This document shows, piece after piece, positions 26,145-34,485 of a DNA stretch of 39,209 nt. Every line of letters starts with the position of its first letter. The first letter of the stretch is position 1. The stretch is taken from assembly GCA_946478755.1 (NCBI GenBank), contig CAMLDJ010000021.1, forward strand, positions 1 to 39,209, in the 5' to 3' direction. Under the pieces are notes generated by a model. The model was not told the DNA's origin, searched no databases, and saw nothing but the letters and a program-made list of their open reading frames with translations. Source of the DNA: an uncultured Pedobacter sp. GTDB taxonomy: Bacteria > Bacteroidota > Bacteroidia > Sphingobacteriales > Sphingobacteriaceae. A program made the translations under genes and the position numbers.

Positions 26145-26894
26145 ATGAAGAAGATAATATCAACGGTTAAGGGATTTGCTTTTCTATCCATTATATTGCT
26201 GTCTGGATGCTCCTTGTTTGATCTTGACCTGCAGAAGGATTATGAATATGAACATAAGACGCTGGATCCGCATATCAACATCAGCGCGAGACAATTTTTG
26301 GAGAACCGTTCGTATGGATCGCCTGAAAACCCAGGGGATACCGTTTTCAAATGGATGAGGAAGGGTCTGGAATATGCAGAAATTGATCTTGCTGAATTTG
26401 AAAAACAAGGAATGACTTTCATATTCCTTCATAACGATGCGGTTCGGGTATGGGATGCAAAAACCAAAAAGGTGACCAAAGGCTTATGGTTTGACTACCC
26501 AATCGTGACCAGTGTAAACCCTACGACAGGGGTGCCGGTTACACGGCCAGCATTGAAATGGGAAGACTATCCTAAAGAAGATGTGAAGAACTACTTTCTT
26601 TACTTAATGTTACAAGGGAATTATAACTTCGATAAACTGACCATTACGAACAGTACTGCACAAACACTGTTACCTCCGGGAAAAATGGCGGCTAAAGTCT
26701 CTATGCTTGGCTATGCGAACGATGGTAAAGGGTTTGATCAGGAAGGAAAGATGGATCTAAGATTGGTTAATAATGACGATTTGGCACCTATTATGATCAA
26801 TGACGTGACTAAAAACAGGTCTGGAGGTTACATCGCAACAAATGGGATAGTGCATGTTTATGGAGCTACTGTTAATCCATTCAGAGCGCCCTGA
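26145..26894 (+). CDS. Fasciclin-like (FAS1-type) lipoprotein of the SusCD operon
   Basis: A 249-residue lipoprotein: signal MKKIISTVKGFAFLSIILLS with Cys22 in SGCS. The remaining sequence resembles the divergent FAS1 (fasciclin) proteins that Bacteroidota encode next to SusCD pairs: FIFLHNDAVRVWD in the first half, YFLYLMLQGNYNFDKLT in the middle and GYIATNGIVHVYGATVNP at the end, matching the FAS1 ending of type NGVIHVID. The family call is from pattern memory and moderately sure. It starts 11 bp after SusD and is followed by a strong terminator, so it is the last gene of the operon. It may act as a surface ligand-binding or adhesion partner. Confidence 0.7.
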   Translation: MKKIISTVKGFAFLSIILLSGCSLFDLDLQKDYEYEHKTLDPHINISARQFLENRSYGSPENPGDTVFKWMRKGLEYAEIDLAEFEKQGMTFIFLHNDAVRVWDAKTKKVTKGLWFDYPIVTSVNPTTGVPVTRPALKWEDYPKEDVKNYFLYLMLQGNYNFDKLTITNSTAQTLLPPGKMAAKVSMLGYANDGKGFDQEGKMDLRLVNNDDLAPIMINDVTKNRSGGYIATNGIVHVYGATVNPFRAP

Positions 26895-26911
26895 TACTTT
26901 TTGATTTCATG

Positions 26912-26950
26912 AAAAGCGTCTGGAATAAATCATCTCCAGGCGCTTTTTTT
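26912..26950 (+). terminator. Rho-independent terminator after the SusCD operon
   Basis: AAAAGCGTCTGGA at 26912-26924 pairs with TCCAGGCGCTTTT at 26935-26947 (one G-T pair) around a 10-nt loop, and the descending arm runs into seven T residues ending at 26950. It lies 18 bp after the stop of the fasciclin-like gene. Confidence 0.85.
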
Positions 26951-27076
26951 ATAGCGTCATTTATTGCGGCTAATTTGGATGCTTAGCTTATGAAAAACCC
27001 GGTACAGCAGCCTGAATAGGCCTGCCTGTACCGGGTTAAAAGAGATTGTTATTTAGGTAAAGTTTTAAAGAATGGA

Positions 27077-27520
27077 TTATTTTTGTGTGTTTTTAGCCCT
27101 TACACTTTTAACCTCTGCCGCTGAAACGACTCCTGCTTTATTGCCAAAGCTGTTTCTAACGAATGATAAAACATCCGCAATTTCCTGATCCTTCAGGAAA
27201 TTGTGTGCCGGCATTACGTTGGTATAAGTTTCTCCCTCGATTTCTTCCCCAGTGGCCAGGCCGTTAAGGATGACTTTTATCAGCCTGGTTTTATCGCCCA
27301 GTACATAAGAAGTTTTACTTAGTGGTGGGTTCATGTTTGGCACGCCGCCCCCGTCTGCCATATGACAGGCCAGGCAAGACTGACCGTATATTTTCTTCCC
27401 ATTCGCCATCACTGCTGCTGATACTGCCTGTGCTTTCGTCGCAGGAGCCTTTTGCTTCGTCGTTTGGGCGGATAATTTTATGCTTCCTGCGGTTATAGCG
27501 AATACAATTATTAGAACTCT
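27077..27520 (-). CDS. Monohaem cytochrome c, start codon unclear
   Basis: A small exported electron carrier. The haem site is CLACH, with a likely distal Met in NVMPAHNFL; the C-terminal helix reads DQEIADVLSFVRNSFGNKAG. From the first ATG (27412) the protein would have only 111 residues and no export signal. The open frame continues upstream to 27520 and spells RVLIIVFAITAGSIKLSAQ, a good signal peptide, then a Lys/Ala-rich linker. That stretch has no ATG, GTG or TTG; a TAA stands just before it, where MK would be expected. Either a non-standard start (ATT or ATA) is used, or a mutation or sequence error hit the start. It follows the sorbosone-dehydrogenase-like gene within 15 bp, its likely electron donor. 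Confidence 0.75.
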   Translation of the reverse strand, partial: RVLIIVFAITAGSIKLSAQTTKQKAPATKAQAVSAAVMANGKKIYGQSCLACHMADGGGVPNMNPPLSKTSYVLGDKTRLIKVILNGLATGEEIEGETYTNVMPAHNFLKDQEIADVLSFVRNSFGNKAGVVSAAEVKSVRAKNTQK

Positions 27521-27534
27521 TTAAATTATATTTC

Positions 27535-28818
27535 TTATTTTATATTGTAAACGATGCGATAGATGGTTCCTTTGGAATCATCTGTTACATATAGAGACCC
27601 ATCAGCACCCTGGGCCAGTCCGCAGGGACGGTGATCTGCTCTGCTCATCGCTGCCTTTTCCGGTGTTCCGGCAAAGTTGTCTGCAAATACTTCCCAGGCA
27701 CCCGATGGCTTTCCATCTTTAAAAGGCTGGAAAGCAACAAAAAATCCTTTTTGCGGCTCCGGGGCACGGTTCCAGGAACCATGGAAAGCGATAAATGCGC
27801 CGTTTTTATAACGTTCAGGGAACATCTTCCCGGTATAGAACAGCAAGCCGTTAGGCGCCATGTGCGCAGGAAAGGCGACTACAGGATCCAGGTACTTTGC
27901 ATCAGCTTCTTTTTTCTTATCACCTCCATATTCCGGCGCTACAATTTTTTTATGCTGGATGCCATCATAGTACATAAATGGCCATCCGGCGTTGTCGCCT
28001 TTTTTCAAAGCATACAGACATTCTGCAGGCAATTCGGCAGATTCTTTAGTGTTGTAAAGTTCCGGCCATGAGCTGCTCAGGTTATCCCTTCCATGCTGCA
28101 TGACGAAAAGCTGGTTATTTTGCTGGTTCCAGTCCAAACCTACTACATTTCTTAATCCTGTGGCGTAACGCTGACCTTCGCTGTAGCTCTGGTTCAGTTT
28201 ATCTTTTTTAAACTGCCAGATGCCCGCTGCGGAGTCCAGTAGCGGACAGCCCGGGATACCCGGAGATCTTAAGCCGCGGTCTTGTTCCTGGCAGGAATTT
28301 GAAGGCACGCCAATGTTTACATACAGGTTGCCATCATTGTCGAGTACCAATGATTTGGTTTCATGTTGACGGCCCATTTTTAGTCCTTTCACAATCGTTT
28401 CGGGATGATTTGGGTCGATCACTTCGTTCTTGTCATTTAATTTGTATCTGAACACTTCCTGGTTTGAGGACGCATACAGATACCCGTCTTTAAGATAGAT
28501 GCCCGTACCACCATAATTGCCAAAACCGCCAGTGATCGTTGCGCGGCCTTCGCTGTTCTCTTTCAGCACTATAATCCCCTTTTCCTCCTTTACGCGGGCT
28601 AACTTTACATAAATAATGCCCTGGGGGGTGACAACAATATGGCGGGCTTTGGCACCGATATCGGCTACCTTCAATGCGCCGAATCCTTCTGGCAGCTTCA
28701 ATCCGACATTGTCTGCATCTGGTTTTGGACCGCCGATGGCAGGGTGGCCCTTAAATGCATATAAACCGAAAATGATCAATGCACATAGGGCAAGAGGTAT
28801 TAAAAATATCTTCTTCAT
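27535..28818 (-). CDS. Sorbosone-dehydrogenase-like PQQ/soluble-type sugar dehydrogenase (beta-propeller)
   Basis: A 427-residue exported six-bladed propeller protein related to L-sorbosone dehydrogenase and soluble PQQ-glucose dehydrogenases. The signal is MKKIFLIPLALCALIIFGLY. Family stretches: LPEGFGALKVADIG, the GRQHETKSLVLDNDGNLYVN strand, YATGLRNVVGLDWNQQNNQL, FMYYDGIQHKK and FIAFHGSWNRAPEPQKGF, then DHRPCGLAQGADGSLYVTDD at the C-terminus. It would oxidise a sugar or aldehyde in the periplasm and pass electrons to the cytochrome c encoded next to it. It probably shares an operon with the upstream GH105-like gene (93-bp gap). Cofactor and substrate are inferred from the family. Confidence 0.85.
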   Translation of the reverse strand: MKKIFLIPLALCALIIFGLYAFKGHPAIGGPKPDADNVGLKLPEGFGALKVADIGAKARHIVVTPQGIIYVKLARVKEEKGIIVLKENSEGRATITGGFGNYGGTGIYLKDGYLYASSNQEVFRYKLNDKNEVIDPNHPETIVKGLKMGRQHETKSLVLDNDGNLYVNIGVPSNSCQEQDRGLRSPGIPGCPLLDSAAGIWQFKKDKLNQSYSEGQRYATGLRNVVGLDWNQQNNQLFVMQHGRDNLSSSWPELYNTKESAELPAECLYALKKGDNAGWPFMYYDGIQHKKIVAPEYGGDKKKEADAKYLDPVVAFPAHMAPNGLLFYTGKMFPERYKNGAFIAFHGSWNRAPEPQKGFFVAFQPFKDGKPSGAWEVFADNFAGTPEKAAMSRADHRPCGLAQGADGSLYVTDDSKGTIYRIVYNIK

Positions 28819-28911
28819 TGGAATATGTTTTTGTTTAATTTAGCAACCGCAATATTTATGGATGTTAAGTTACCACAAATATTGTGCTTTTCTTATTTAC
28901 GAGGGGTTTTC

Positions 28912-30057
28912 CTAACGTAATAAAGCCGTTGCACACCATAAGATAGGTGCCTGCCCATGTAAGTCGCCTACGTTCCTTTTCCGGTCTAAATAATACTGCA
29001 GGTCATTTTTCTTATTTGTTCCTTCGCAAACTTCAGTAATATCATTGTTCTCATTGATATAAGTAATCAGTTTAAGCCATGCTTTACGGGCAGCCTTGCC
29101 ATAAACTTCTTTATCCAGCCAGCCATTTTTTATACCTGTAATAAATGCAAAGGTGAACATTCCGGTCGCAGATGTTTCTGGCCATGATTCCGGCTTATCG
29201 ATCAGCTGTCTCCACATCCCCTCCTCTGTCTGGTATTTTAGTAAGGAGGCCATCATATCCTTATATCCTTTCATGATCCTTTCGTAGTTCGGATTGGTTT
29301 TCGGTACAGATCTTAACAATTCTGCCATACCTACGGCCATCCATCCATCTCCGCGTGCCCAGTAATATGGAACATCCGGGGCATGGTAAAATAATCCGTT
29401 TGGTTTTTGCAGTTGGTCCAGGTAAAACACCATCTCTTTCGCAGCACGGTCTATATATTTCTGATCTCCTGTGGCTCTGTAAGCCTGGGCCTGCAGGGCG
29501 GTGATCATAAACATATCATCTATCCATAAGCGCGTTTGCCAGGTATAGCCCTGTTTATAAAACTCATGAGATTCAGGTTTTACTCTTGGACCTTCAGGTG
29601 GCCCCCATTGCTTATCGGCAATAGAAATCCCCAGATCAAGGTATTTTTTTTCTTTTGTCTGCCTATACAACTCGAGTGGAACAGCACCAAATACGCTGTA
29701 GTCCACATGGTCAGGAACAGGGATCATTTTAGCCTCTACACCGAAAAGTGGCTCAAACCGTTCTTTGAGCTGCGATAAAAGCTCGACATTCCTGCTTTCT
29801 TTTGCAAAAGTCAATGCCCCGTACCAGGTACAGGTTTCAGGATAGGTGATGACTTTTGGAGGACCAGGCCTGTTAAAATTAGTGTGGGGCGTTTCAATAA
29901 AATGATCGGCCACTTTTGTACCGATCTCTTTTGGGGAAGCACCCTTTGGCCAGTGTTTTAAATCTGCCGCTCTGGATTGAGCATCGAGATTGCTATATCC
30001 TGCTAAAGTCAGGACAGATGTGACACAGGCGATGCCTAAAATAGAGTTTTTGTTCAT
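28912..30057 (-). CDS. Glycoside hydrolase family 105/88-like unsaturated glucuronyl or rhamnogalacturonyl hydrolase
   Basis: A 381-residue (alpha/alpha)6-barrel enzyme with an N-terminal signal (MNKNSILGIACVTSVLTLAG ending about LDAQ). Family points seen: DHVDYSVFGAVPLELY with Asp near 119, RLWIDDMFMITALQAQAY with Asp180/181, and the substrate-site motif YYWARGDGWMAVG (231-243), close to the WARGNGW of YteR-type GH105. These enzymes remove the unsaturated uronic acid left by polysaccharide lyases through hydration of the double bond. It heads the minus-strand operon GH105, sorbosone-dehydrogenase-like, cytochrome c. No lyase gene is visible in the window. Confidence 0.85.
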   Translation of the reverse strand: MNKNSILGIACVTSVLTLAGYSNLDAQSRAADLKHWPKGASPKEIGTKVADHFIETPHTNFNRPGPPKVITYPETCTWYGALTFAKESRNVELLSQLKERFEPLFGVEAKMIPVPDHVDYSVFGAVPLELYRQTKEKKYLDLGISIADKQWGPPEGPRVKPESHEFYKQGYTWQTRLWIDDMFMITALQAQAYRATGDQKYIDRAAKEMVFYLDQLQKPNGLFYHAPDVPYYWARGDGWMAVGMAELLRSVPKTNPNYERIMKGYKDMMASLLKYQTEEGMWRQLIDKPESWPETSATGMFTFAFITGIKNGWLDKEVYGKAARKAWLKLITYINENNDITEVCEGTNKKNDLQYYLDRKRNVGDLHGQAPILWCATALLR

Positions 30058-30219
30058 AATTATGGATGGAAAGCATTCCTTACTGCTTTTTAATTTGGTT
30101 GTTGTAATAAAGTTAGGGTTTATTTGATGCTTTGGAAATCCATGAGTGGCATCTTAGCCAACAGAAGGGTGTTTTCGGCCGGATTCTAGCATTAATGGTA
30201 AAATTGTTGATCACTTGGC

Positions 30220-30227
30220 TAAATTTG
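30220..30227 (+). promoter_or_regulatory. Candidate -7 element for the SMP-30-like gene
   Basis: TAAATTTG matches TAnnTTTG in the 270-bp divergent region between the GH105-like gene and the SMP-30-like gene. It would leave a leader of about 95 nt. Confidence 0.3.
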
Positions 30228-30327
30228 AACAGTAATTTTTAGCTGATTATTGGTCAATTGCATGGGTGGGCGCAGCATTTAAAATAATTATGTAACTTAA
30301 TGCCCGTGGAACACTAAAGATAATGAT

Positions 30328-31149
30328 ATGAAGAAATATTTTGGTTTGGCGCTAATATTAGCCTTATCTGTAAATGCAAACGCACAACATAAGCTGGAGA
30401 AGCTTTGGGAAACGGATAGTGTAATTAATCTGCCGGAGTCCGTATTGCCTGATCTTAAAGATAAGCTGCTGTATACTTCTGTAATGGGTAACAGCCCAAC
30501 CGATAAAGATGGCATAGGAGGGATAGCTAAAATCGGCCTGGATGGTAAGGTGATAGATTTGAACTGGATTTCGGGATTGAATTCGCCAAAGGGGCTTGCC
30601 AGATTGGGTAACCTCATGTATGCCGCTGACGTAACAGATGTGGTGGTGATCGACGTAAAAAAAGGGAAGGTGATTTCAAAGATCCCGGTAGACAGCGCTG
30701 TTTTCCTGAATGACATTGCAGTAAGCGATAAAGGAATCGTATACGTATCTGATTCGAGGACCAAACGTATCCATAAAGTCGAGAATAACAAGGTTTCTTT
30801 ATACATGGAGGATATCAGTGGTGTAAATGGTCTGAGAACCATTGGCGATGACCTTTATATTGTAGGAGGAAAAACGGTATGGAAAGCAGATGCGCAGAAG
30901 AAACTTAGCAAAATTGCTGAACTGCCTAACGGTGGCGACGGCATAGAGCCTGTTGGAAACGGAGATTTTTTATTCACGAGCTGGGCAGGCTATGTGTATT
31001 ATATCTATGCAGATGGTAAACATGAGCTGCTGCTGGATACACATGTGGAGAAGAAAAATACGGCCGATCTGGGATACGATCCGGTTAAGCGGATTCTGTA
31101 TATTCCAACGTTCTATAAGAAGTCGGTAATGGCCTATCAATTGAAATGA
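30328..31149 (+). CDS. SMP-30/gluconolactonase-like exported beta-propeller
   Basis: A 273-residue periplasmic protein with signal MKKYFGLALILALSVNANAQ. It shows the repeated strand pattern of six-bladed propellers of the SMP-30/gluconolaconase/LRE type: LNSPKGLARLGNLMYAAD, FLNDIAVSDKGIVYVSDS, VNGLRTIGDDLYIVGGKT, and a final TADLGYDPVKRILYIPTFY. The family hydrolyses sugar lactones, but many exported Bacteroidota members have no shown activity, and I cannot assign the metal ligands confidently. The neighbouring periplasmic sugar dehydrogenases would release lactones, so lactone hydrolysis is attractive, as inference. It is divergent from the GH105-like gene. Confidence 0.75.
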   Translation: MKKYFGLALILALSVNANAQHKLEKLWETDSVINLPESVLPDLKDKLLYTSVMGNSPTDKDGIGGIAKIGLDGKVIDLNWISGLNSPKGLARLGNLMYAADVTDVVVIDVKKGKVISKIPVDSAVFLNDIAVSDKGIVYVSDSRTKRIHKVENNKVSLYMEDISGVNGLRTIGDDLYIVGGKTVWKADAQKKLSKIAELPNGGDGIEPVGNGDFLFTSWAGYVYYIYADGKHELLLDTHVEKKNTADLGYDPVKRILYIPTFYKKSVMAYQLK

Positions 31150-31292
31150 AATTAAGGATAGTTTAACAAATAGAAAGTTTTTTTTATTTATTAACAGAAA
31201 TTTTATAGAAAATACTCGTATTCGTAATTAAAAAACTTGAAATTAGAAACCTAATTAAACATGTTAGGTAAACACACACACAAGTTGCAATT

Positions 31293-33830
31293 ATGGAATC
31301 AAGAAGAGAATTTATTAGAAAGTCTTTGTTGCTATCCGGTGCCGCGGGGCTTTCAACCATGCTGCCAGCCTCTATTCAGCGGGCGCTGGCCATCGATCCG
31401 AAATTAGGAAGTAGTTTTTTCGATGCAGAGCATATTGTGATCCTGATGCAGGAGAACAGGTCTTTTGACCATTGTTTCGGTACGCTGAGTGGGGTTAGGG
31501 GATTCAATGACCCACGCGCGGTAACCCTGCCGGACCAAAAGCCGGTATGGATGCAGACCAATGCGATTGGCGAGACTTATGCCCCTTTCCGCTTAAATAT
31601 TAAAGATTCGAAGGTAACCTGGATCGGTTCTTTGCCGCATTCAAGGGCCAGTCAGGTGGATGCCTACAATAAAGGAAAATACGATAAATGGCTGACCGCG
31701 AAAAAATCGGGGAATAAAAAATATACAGGTATGCCCTTAACATTGGGGCACTATATACGTGAAGACCTTCCGTTTAACTATGCGATGGCAGATGCTTTCA
31801 CCGTATGTGACCAGAATTTTTGCTCGGGGATGACGAGTACTACCCCTAACCGCTCTTTCTTCTGGACAGGTAAGAGCAGTTATGAGCTGGACGGATTACA
31901 AAAAGTAAACATCAGGAATGATGACTTTAGCTACGGGAAACTGCCATGGCGTGCATTTCCCGAATTACTTCAGGAAAATAATGTGTCTTGGAAATTCTAT
32001 CAGAATGATTTGAGTTGTGGCGGAGGTTACAAAGGAGAAGAGCGTGCATGGCTGGGTAATTTTGGTTGTAATTTATTGGAATTCTTTGCCGCCTACAATG
32101 TTAAGTTTTCCTCACGCTATGTGAAAAATCTGCAGAACCTGGTAGAGACCCTGCCGGGTGAGATCAACAAACTTCAGGAGGCGAGCCCTTCCAGTGACGC
32201 TGCAGCCAAAAAGATCAATGCCAGCCTTAAGCACAAAATGGAAGCGCTGGATAATGCAGCGGCCGAACTGAAAAAATGGAGTCAGGAAGAATATGATAAG
32301 TTGTCTGACACACAAAAGGCCTTGTTTAAAAGTGCGTTTGTGATTAACTCAGGAGATCCTGATTATAGAGAGATCACCACATTAAGCTATAAGGAAGGTG
32401 CTGCAGAACGAAAAGTTACGGTTCCTAAAGGTGATGTCCTGCACCAGTTTAGAACAGATGCAAATACGGGTAAGCTGCCTGCAGTTTCCTGGCTGGCAGG
32501 GCCACAGAATTTTTCTGATCATCCAAGTGCGCCATGGTACGGCGCATGGTACGTATCTGAAGTACTGGACATTTTGACTAAAAATCCTGAAGTCTGGAAG
32601 AAGACGATCTTTATCACCACTTATGATGAAAATGATGGATATTTTGATCATGTTCCGCCCTTCTCCATTCCGGATGCAAAGGTTCCGGGCACAGGTCTGG
32701 TTTCTAAAGGGATAGATACAGAGGAAGAGCACGTAAGGCTGGCCAATGAACTGAAGCAGGGAGTCCCTGAAAAAGCTGCTAGAGAGGCACCTATAGGCCT
32801 TGGCTTTAGGGTGCCGATGCTGATCGCTTCGCCCTGGAGCAGGGGTGGCAGGGTTTGCTCGGAGGTTTTCGACCATACGTCAACCTTGCAATTCCTGGAA
32901 GTGTTTTTCAGTAAAAAATTGAATAAAGAGATCAGGATAGAGAACAACAGCAACTGGCGCAGGACGATATCTGCCGACCTGACTTCAGTGTATACGCCGT
33001 TTAATGGAGAAAAAGCAGGTAAAATAGATTTTTTGGACCGTAACCATATGGTTGAAACGATCTACAATGCAAAGTTTAAAGCTGATCCCTCAGGGTTTAA
33101 AAAAATAACGGAGGCCGATGTAGTGGCATTTAAGGCGAAGCCGGTAGGCAGCGGGGTCATGCCACAGCAGGAAAAAGGTATCCGACCTTCCTGTGCTTTA
33201 CCCTATGAACTGTATGTGGATGGACAATTGCAGGGCGATCAAAAGAACTTTGAGTTAAAATTTGAAGCTGGCAAAGGCGTTTTTGGTGAAAAAGCAGCAG
33301 GCGCCCCTTTTACCGTTTATGCTCCTGTGAAATATAAGGACGCATCAGGTGCCGAGATGTGCAGGAACTGGTCGTTCGCGGTGATTGCGGGGGACACGCT
33401 AAGTTATAACTGGCCGGTAGACAGTTTTGAGAATGGCAAATATCATCTTCGGGTAAATGGGCCTAACGGATATTACCGGGAATTTATGGGAAGCCGTAAT
33501 AACCCTGGGCTAACCATGTCTGTCGCCTACGAACAGCGTGGAGCGAATGGGAAACTGACAGGAAATGTAGTGCTCAAAATCGTCAATGTGAATGCTTCAA
33601 AGGACTATGCTGTAGCCATTAAAGACCTTGGCTATCGCAATAATGATGTTCAGAAAAAGATTGCTGCGGGCAGTACCCAGGAAGTTGTGCTGAATTTAAA
33701 GCAAAGCCATGGCTGGTATGATTTTAATGTGCGTGTTGAAGGTGCCGATCAATTTGAACAGCGGTATGCCGGAAGGGTAGAAACCGGGGCTGCAAGCTTT
33801 ACCGATCCTGTTATTGGAGGAATTGTATAG
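31293..33830 (+). CDS. Phospholipase C, phosphocholine-specific type, Tat-exported (copy 2)
   Basis: An 845-residue paralogue of the enzyme at 8103-10487. The Tat signal is MESRREFIRKSLLLSGAAGL. Active-site stretches agree with copy 1: VILMQENRSFDHCFGTLSG, MTSTTPNRSFFWTG and TYDENDGYFDHVPPFS. It differs by an extra charged helical segment (about residues 270-345, Ala/Lys/Glu-rich, likely coiled coil) where copy 1 has a shorter link. The C-terminal beta domains end TGAASFTDPVIGGIV, as in copy 1. The upstream 143 bp are AT-rich without a clear promoter match. Likely role: cleavage of phospholipid or other phosphodiester head groups outside the cytoplasm. Confidence 0.93.
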   Translation: MESRREFIRKSLLLSGAAGLSTMLPASIQRALAIDPKLGSSFFDAEHIVILMQENRSFDHCFGTLSGVRGFNDPRAVTLPDQKPVWMQTNAIGETYAPFRLNIKDSKVTWIGSLPHSRASQVDAYNKGKYDKWLTAKKSGNKKYTGMPLTLGHYIREDLPFNYAMADAFTVCDQNFCSGMTSTTPNRSFFWTGKSSYELDGLQKVNIRNDDFSYGKLPWRAFPELLQENNVSWKFYQNDLSCGGGYKGEERAWLGNFGCNLLEFFAAYNVKFSSRYVKNLQNLVETLPGEINKLQEASPSSDAAAKKINASLKHKMEALDNAAAELKKWSQEEYDKLSDTQKALFKSAFVINSGDPDYREITTLSYKEGAAERKVTVPKGDVLHQFRTDANTGKLPAVSWLAGPQNFSDHPSAPWYGAWYVSEVLDILTKNPEVWKKTIFITTYDENDGYFDHVPPFSIPDAKVPGTGLVSKGIDTEEEHVRLANELKQGVPEKAAREAPIGLGFRVPMLIASPWSRGGRVCSEVFDHTSTLQFLEVFFSKKLNKEIRIENNSNWRRTISADLTSVYTPFNGEKAGKIDFLDRNHMVETIYNAKFKADPSGFKKITEADVVAFKAKPVGSGVMPQQEKGIRPSCALPYELYVDGQLQGDQKNFELKFEAGKGVFGEKAAGAPFTVYAPVKYKDASGAEMCRNWSFAVIAGDTLSYNWPVDSFENGKYHLRVNGPNGYYREFMGSRNNPGLTMSVAYEQRGANGKLTGNVVLKIVNVNASKDYAVAIKDLGYRNNDVQKKIAAGSTQEVVLNLKQSHGWYDFNVRVEGADQFEQRYAGRVETGAASFTDPVIGGIV

Positions 33831-33889
33831 ATTATTTGCCAATGATAACTAAGAATGTTTAAATTGGTAAAAACTAAAGGAGATCAGTT

Positions 33890-34366
33890 ATGGCTAAGGA
33901 ACATCAATATCAAGCGACACTTACATGGGCGGGCAACAAAGGCTCGGGAACAATGGACTACAGGTCCTACGACAGAAGTTATATCGTCTCTATAGACAAT
34001 AAGCCGGATATCATTGGCTCTTCTGAATCTGCATTTCTTGGCGATAAAACTAAGCATAATCCGGAGGACCTTTTACTGGCCTCGATTTCTTCCTGCCATA
34101 TGCTGTGGTACCTGCACCTCTGCTCGCAGAATGAGATTATCGTAATGGATTATAAAGATCGGCCCGTAGGGAAAATGACTGAAAATGCGGATGGCAGTGG
34201 CCATTTTACAGAGGTCGTTCTGAATCCTGTCGTAGTGATTACCGATGAATCGCAAATTGAAAAGGCGAATGCACTGCACGACCAGGCCCATAAAATGTGC
34301 TTTATTGCCAATTCCTGTAACTTTCCGATTGATCGCCGGCCGCAGGCTGTTGTAGAGCGTAGCTAA
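33890..34366 (+). CDS. OsmC/Ohr-family peroxide-detoxifying protein
   Basis: A 158-residue cytoplasmic protein of the OsmC family, which reduces organic hydroperoxides with a pair of cysteines. Cys69 (ISSCHMLWYLHLC) and Cys136 (AHKMCFIANSC) are the expected reactive pair; Cys78 and Cys142 are additional. The N-terminus HQYQATLTWAGNKGSGT and the segment KTKHNPEDLLLASISSCH are typical. The start is well supported by AAAGGAGATC just before the ATG, one of the few strong ribosome sites in the window. It follows phospholipase C copy 2 after 59 bp and may be co-transcribed; a link to lipid peroxide repair is speculative. Confidence 0.92.
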   Translation: MAKEHQYQATLTWAGNKGSGTMDYRSYDRSYIVSIDNKPDIIGSSESAFLGDKTKHNPEDLLLASISSCHMLWYLHLCSQNEIIVMDYKDRPVGKMTENADGSGHFTEVVLNPVVVITDESQIEKANALHDQAHKMCFIANSCNFPIDRRPQAVVERS

Positions 34367-34422
34367 TCGCCGGGGCTGAAGTATAAATAAACGGCATGTC
34401 TTTCATAATGTTTATTTTTATT

Positions 34423-34430
34423 TAATTTTG
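34423..34430 (+). promoter_or_regulatory. Candidate -7 element for the MFS-FAD-EEP gene group
   Basis: TAATTTTG matches TAnnTTTG, 55 bp before the first MFS ATG at 34486, in a T-rich gap after the OsmC gene. It suggests a new transcription unit starts here. Confidence 0.35.
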
Positions 34431-34485
34431 TTTTAATTGGTTTAATTTCGTTTCTTCATGGATCTGATTTAAGCTGCATGCCTGC

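Noticed and set aside
30297..30842. Minus-strand frame of 181 codons
   Set aside because: It is antisense to the propeller gene with a valid signal peptide at 30328; composition is Ser/Thr/Pro-rich shadow-like.
31272..31286. Short CA-rich run before phospholipase C copy 2, considered as a phase-variation tract
   Set aside because: Only about five CA units, too short to argue for slippage control.
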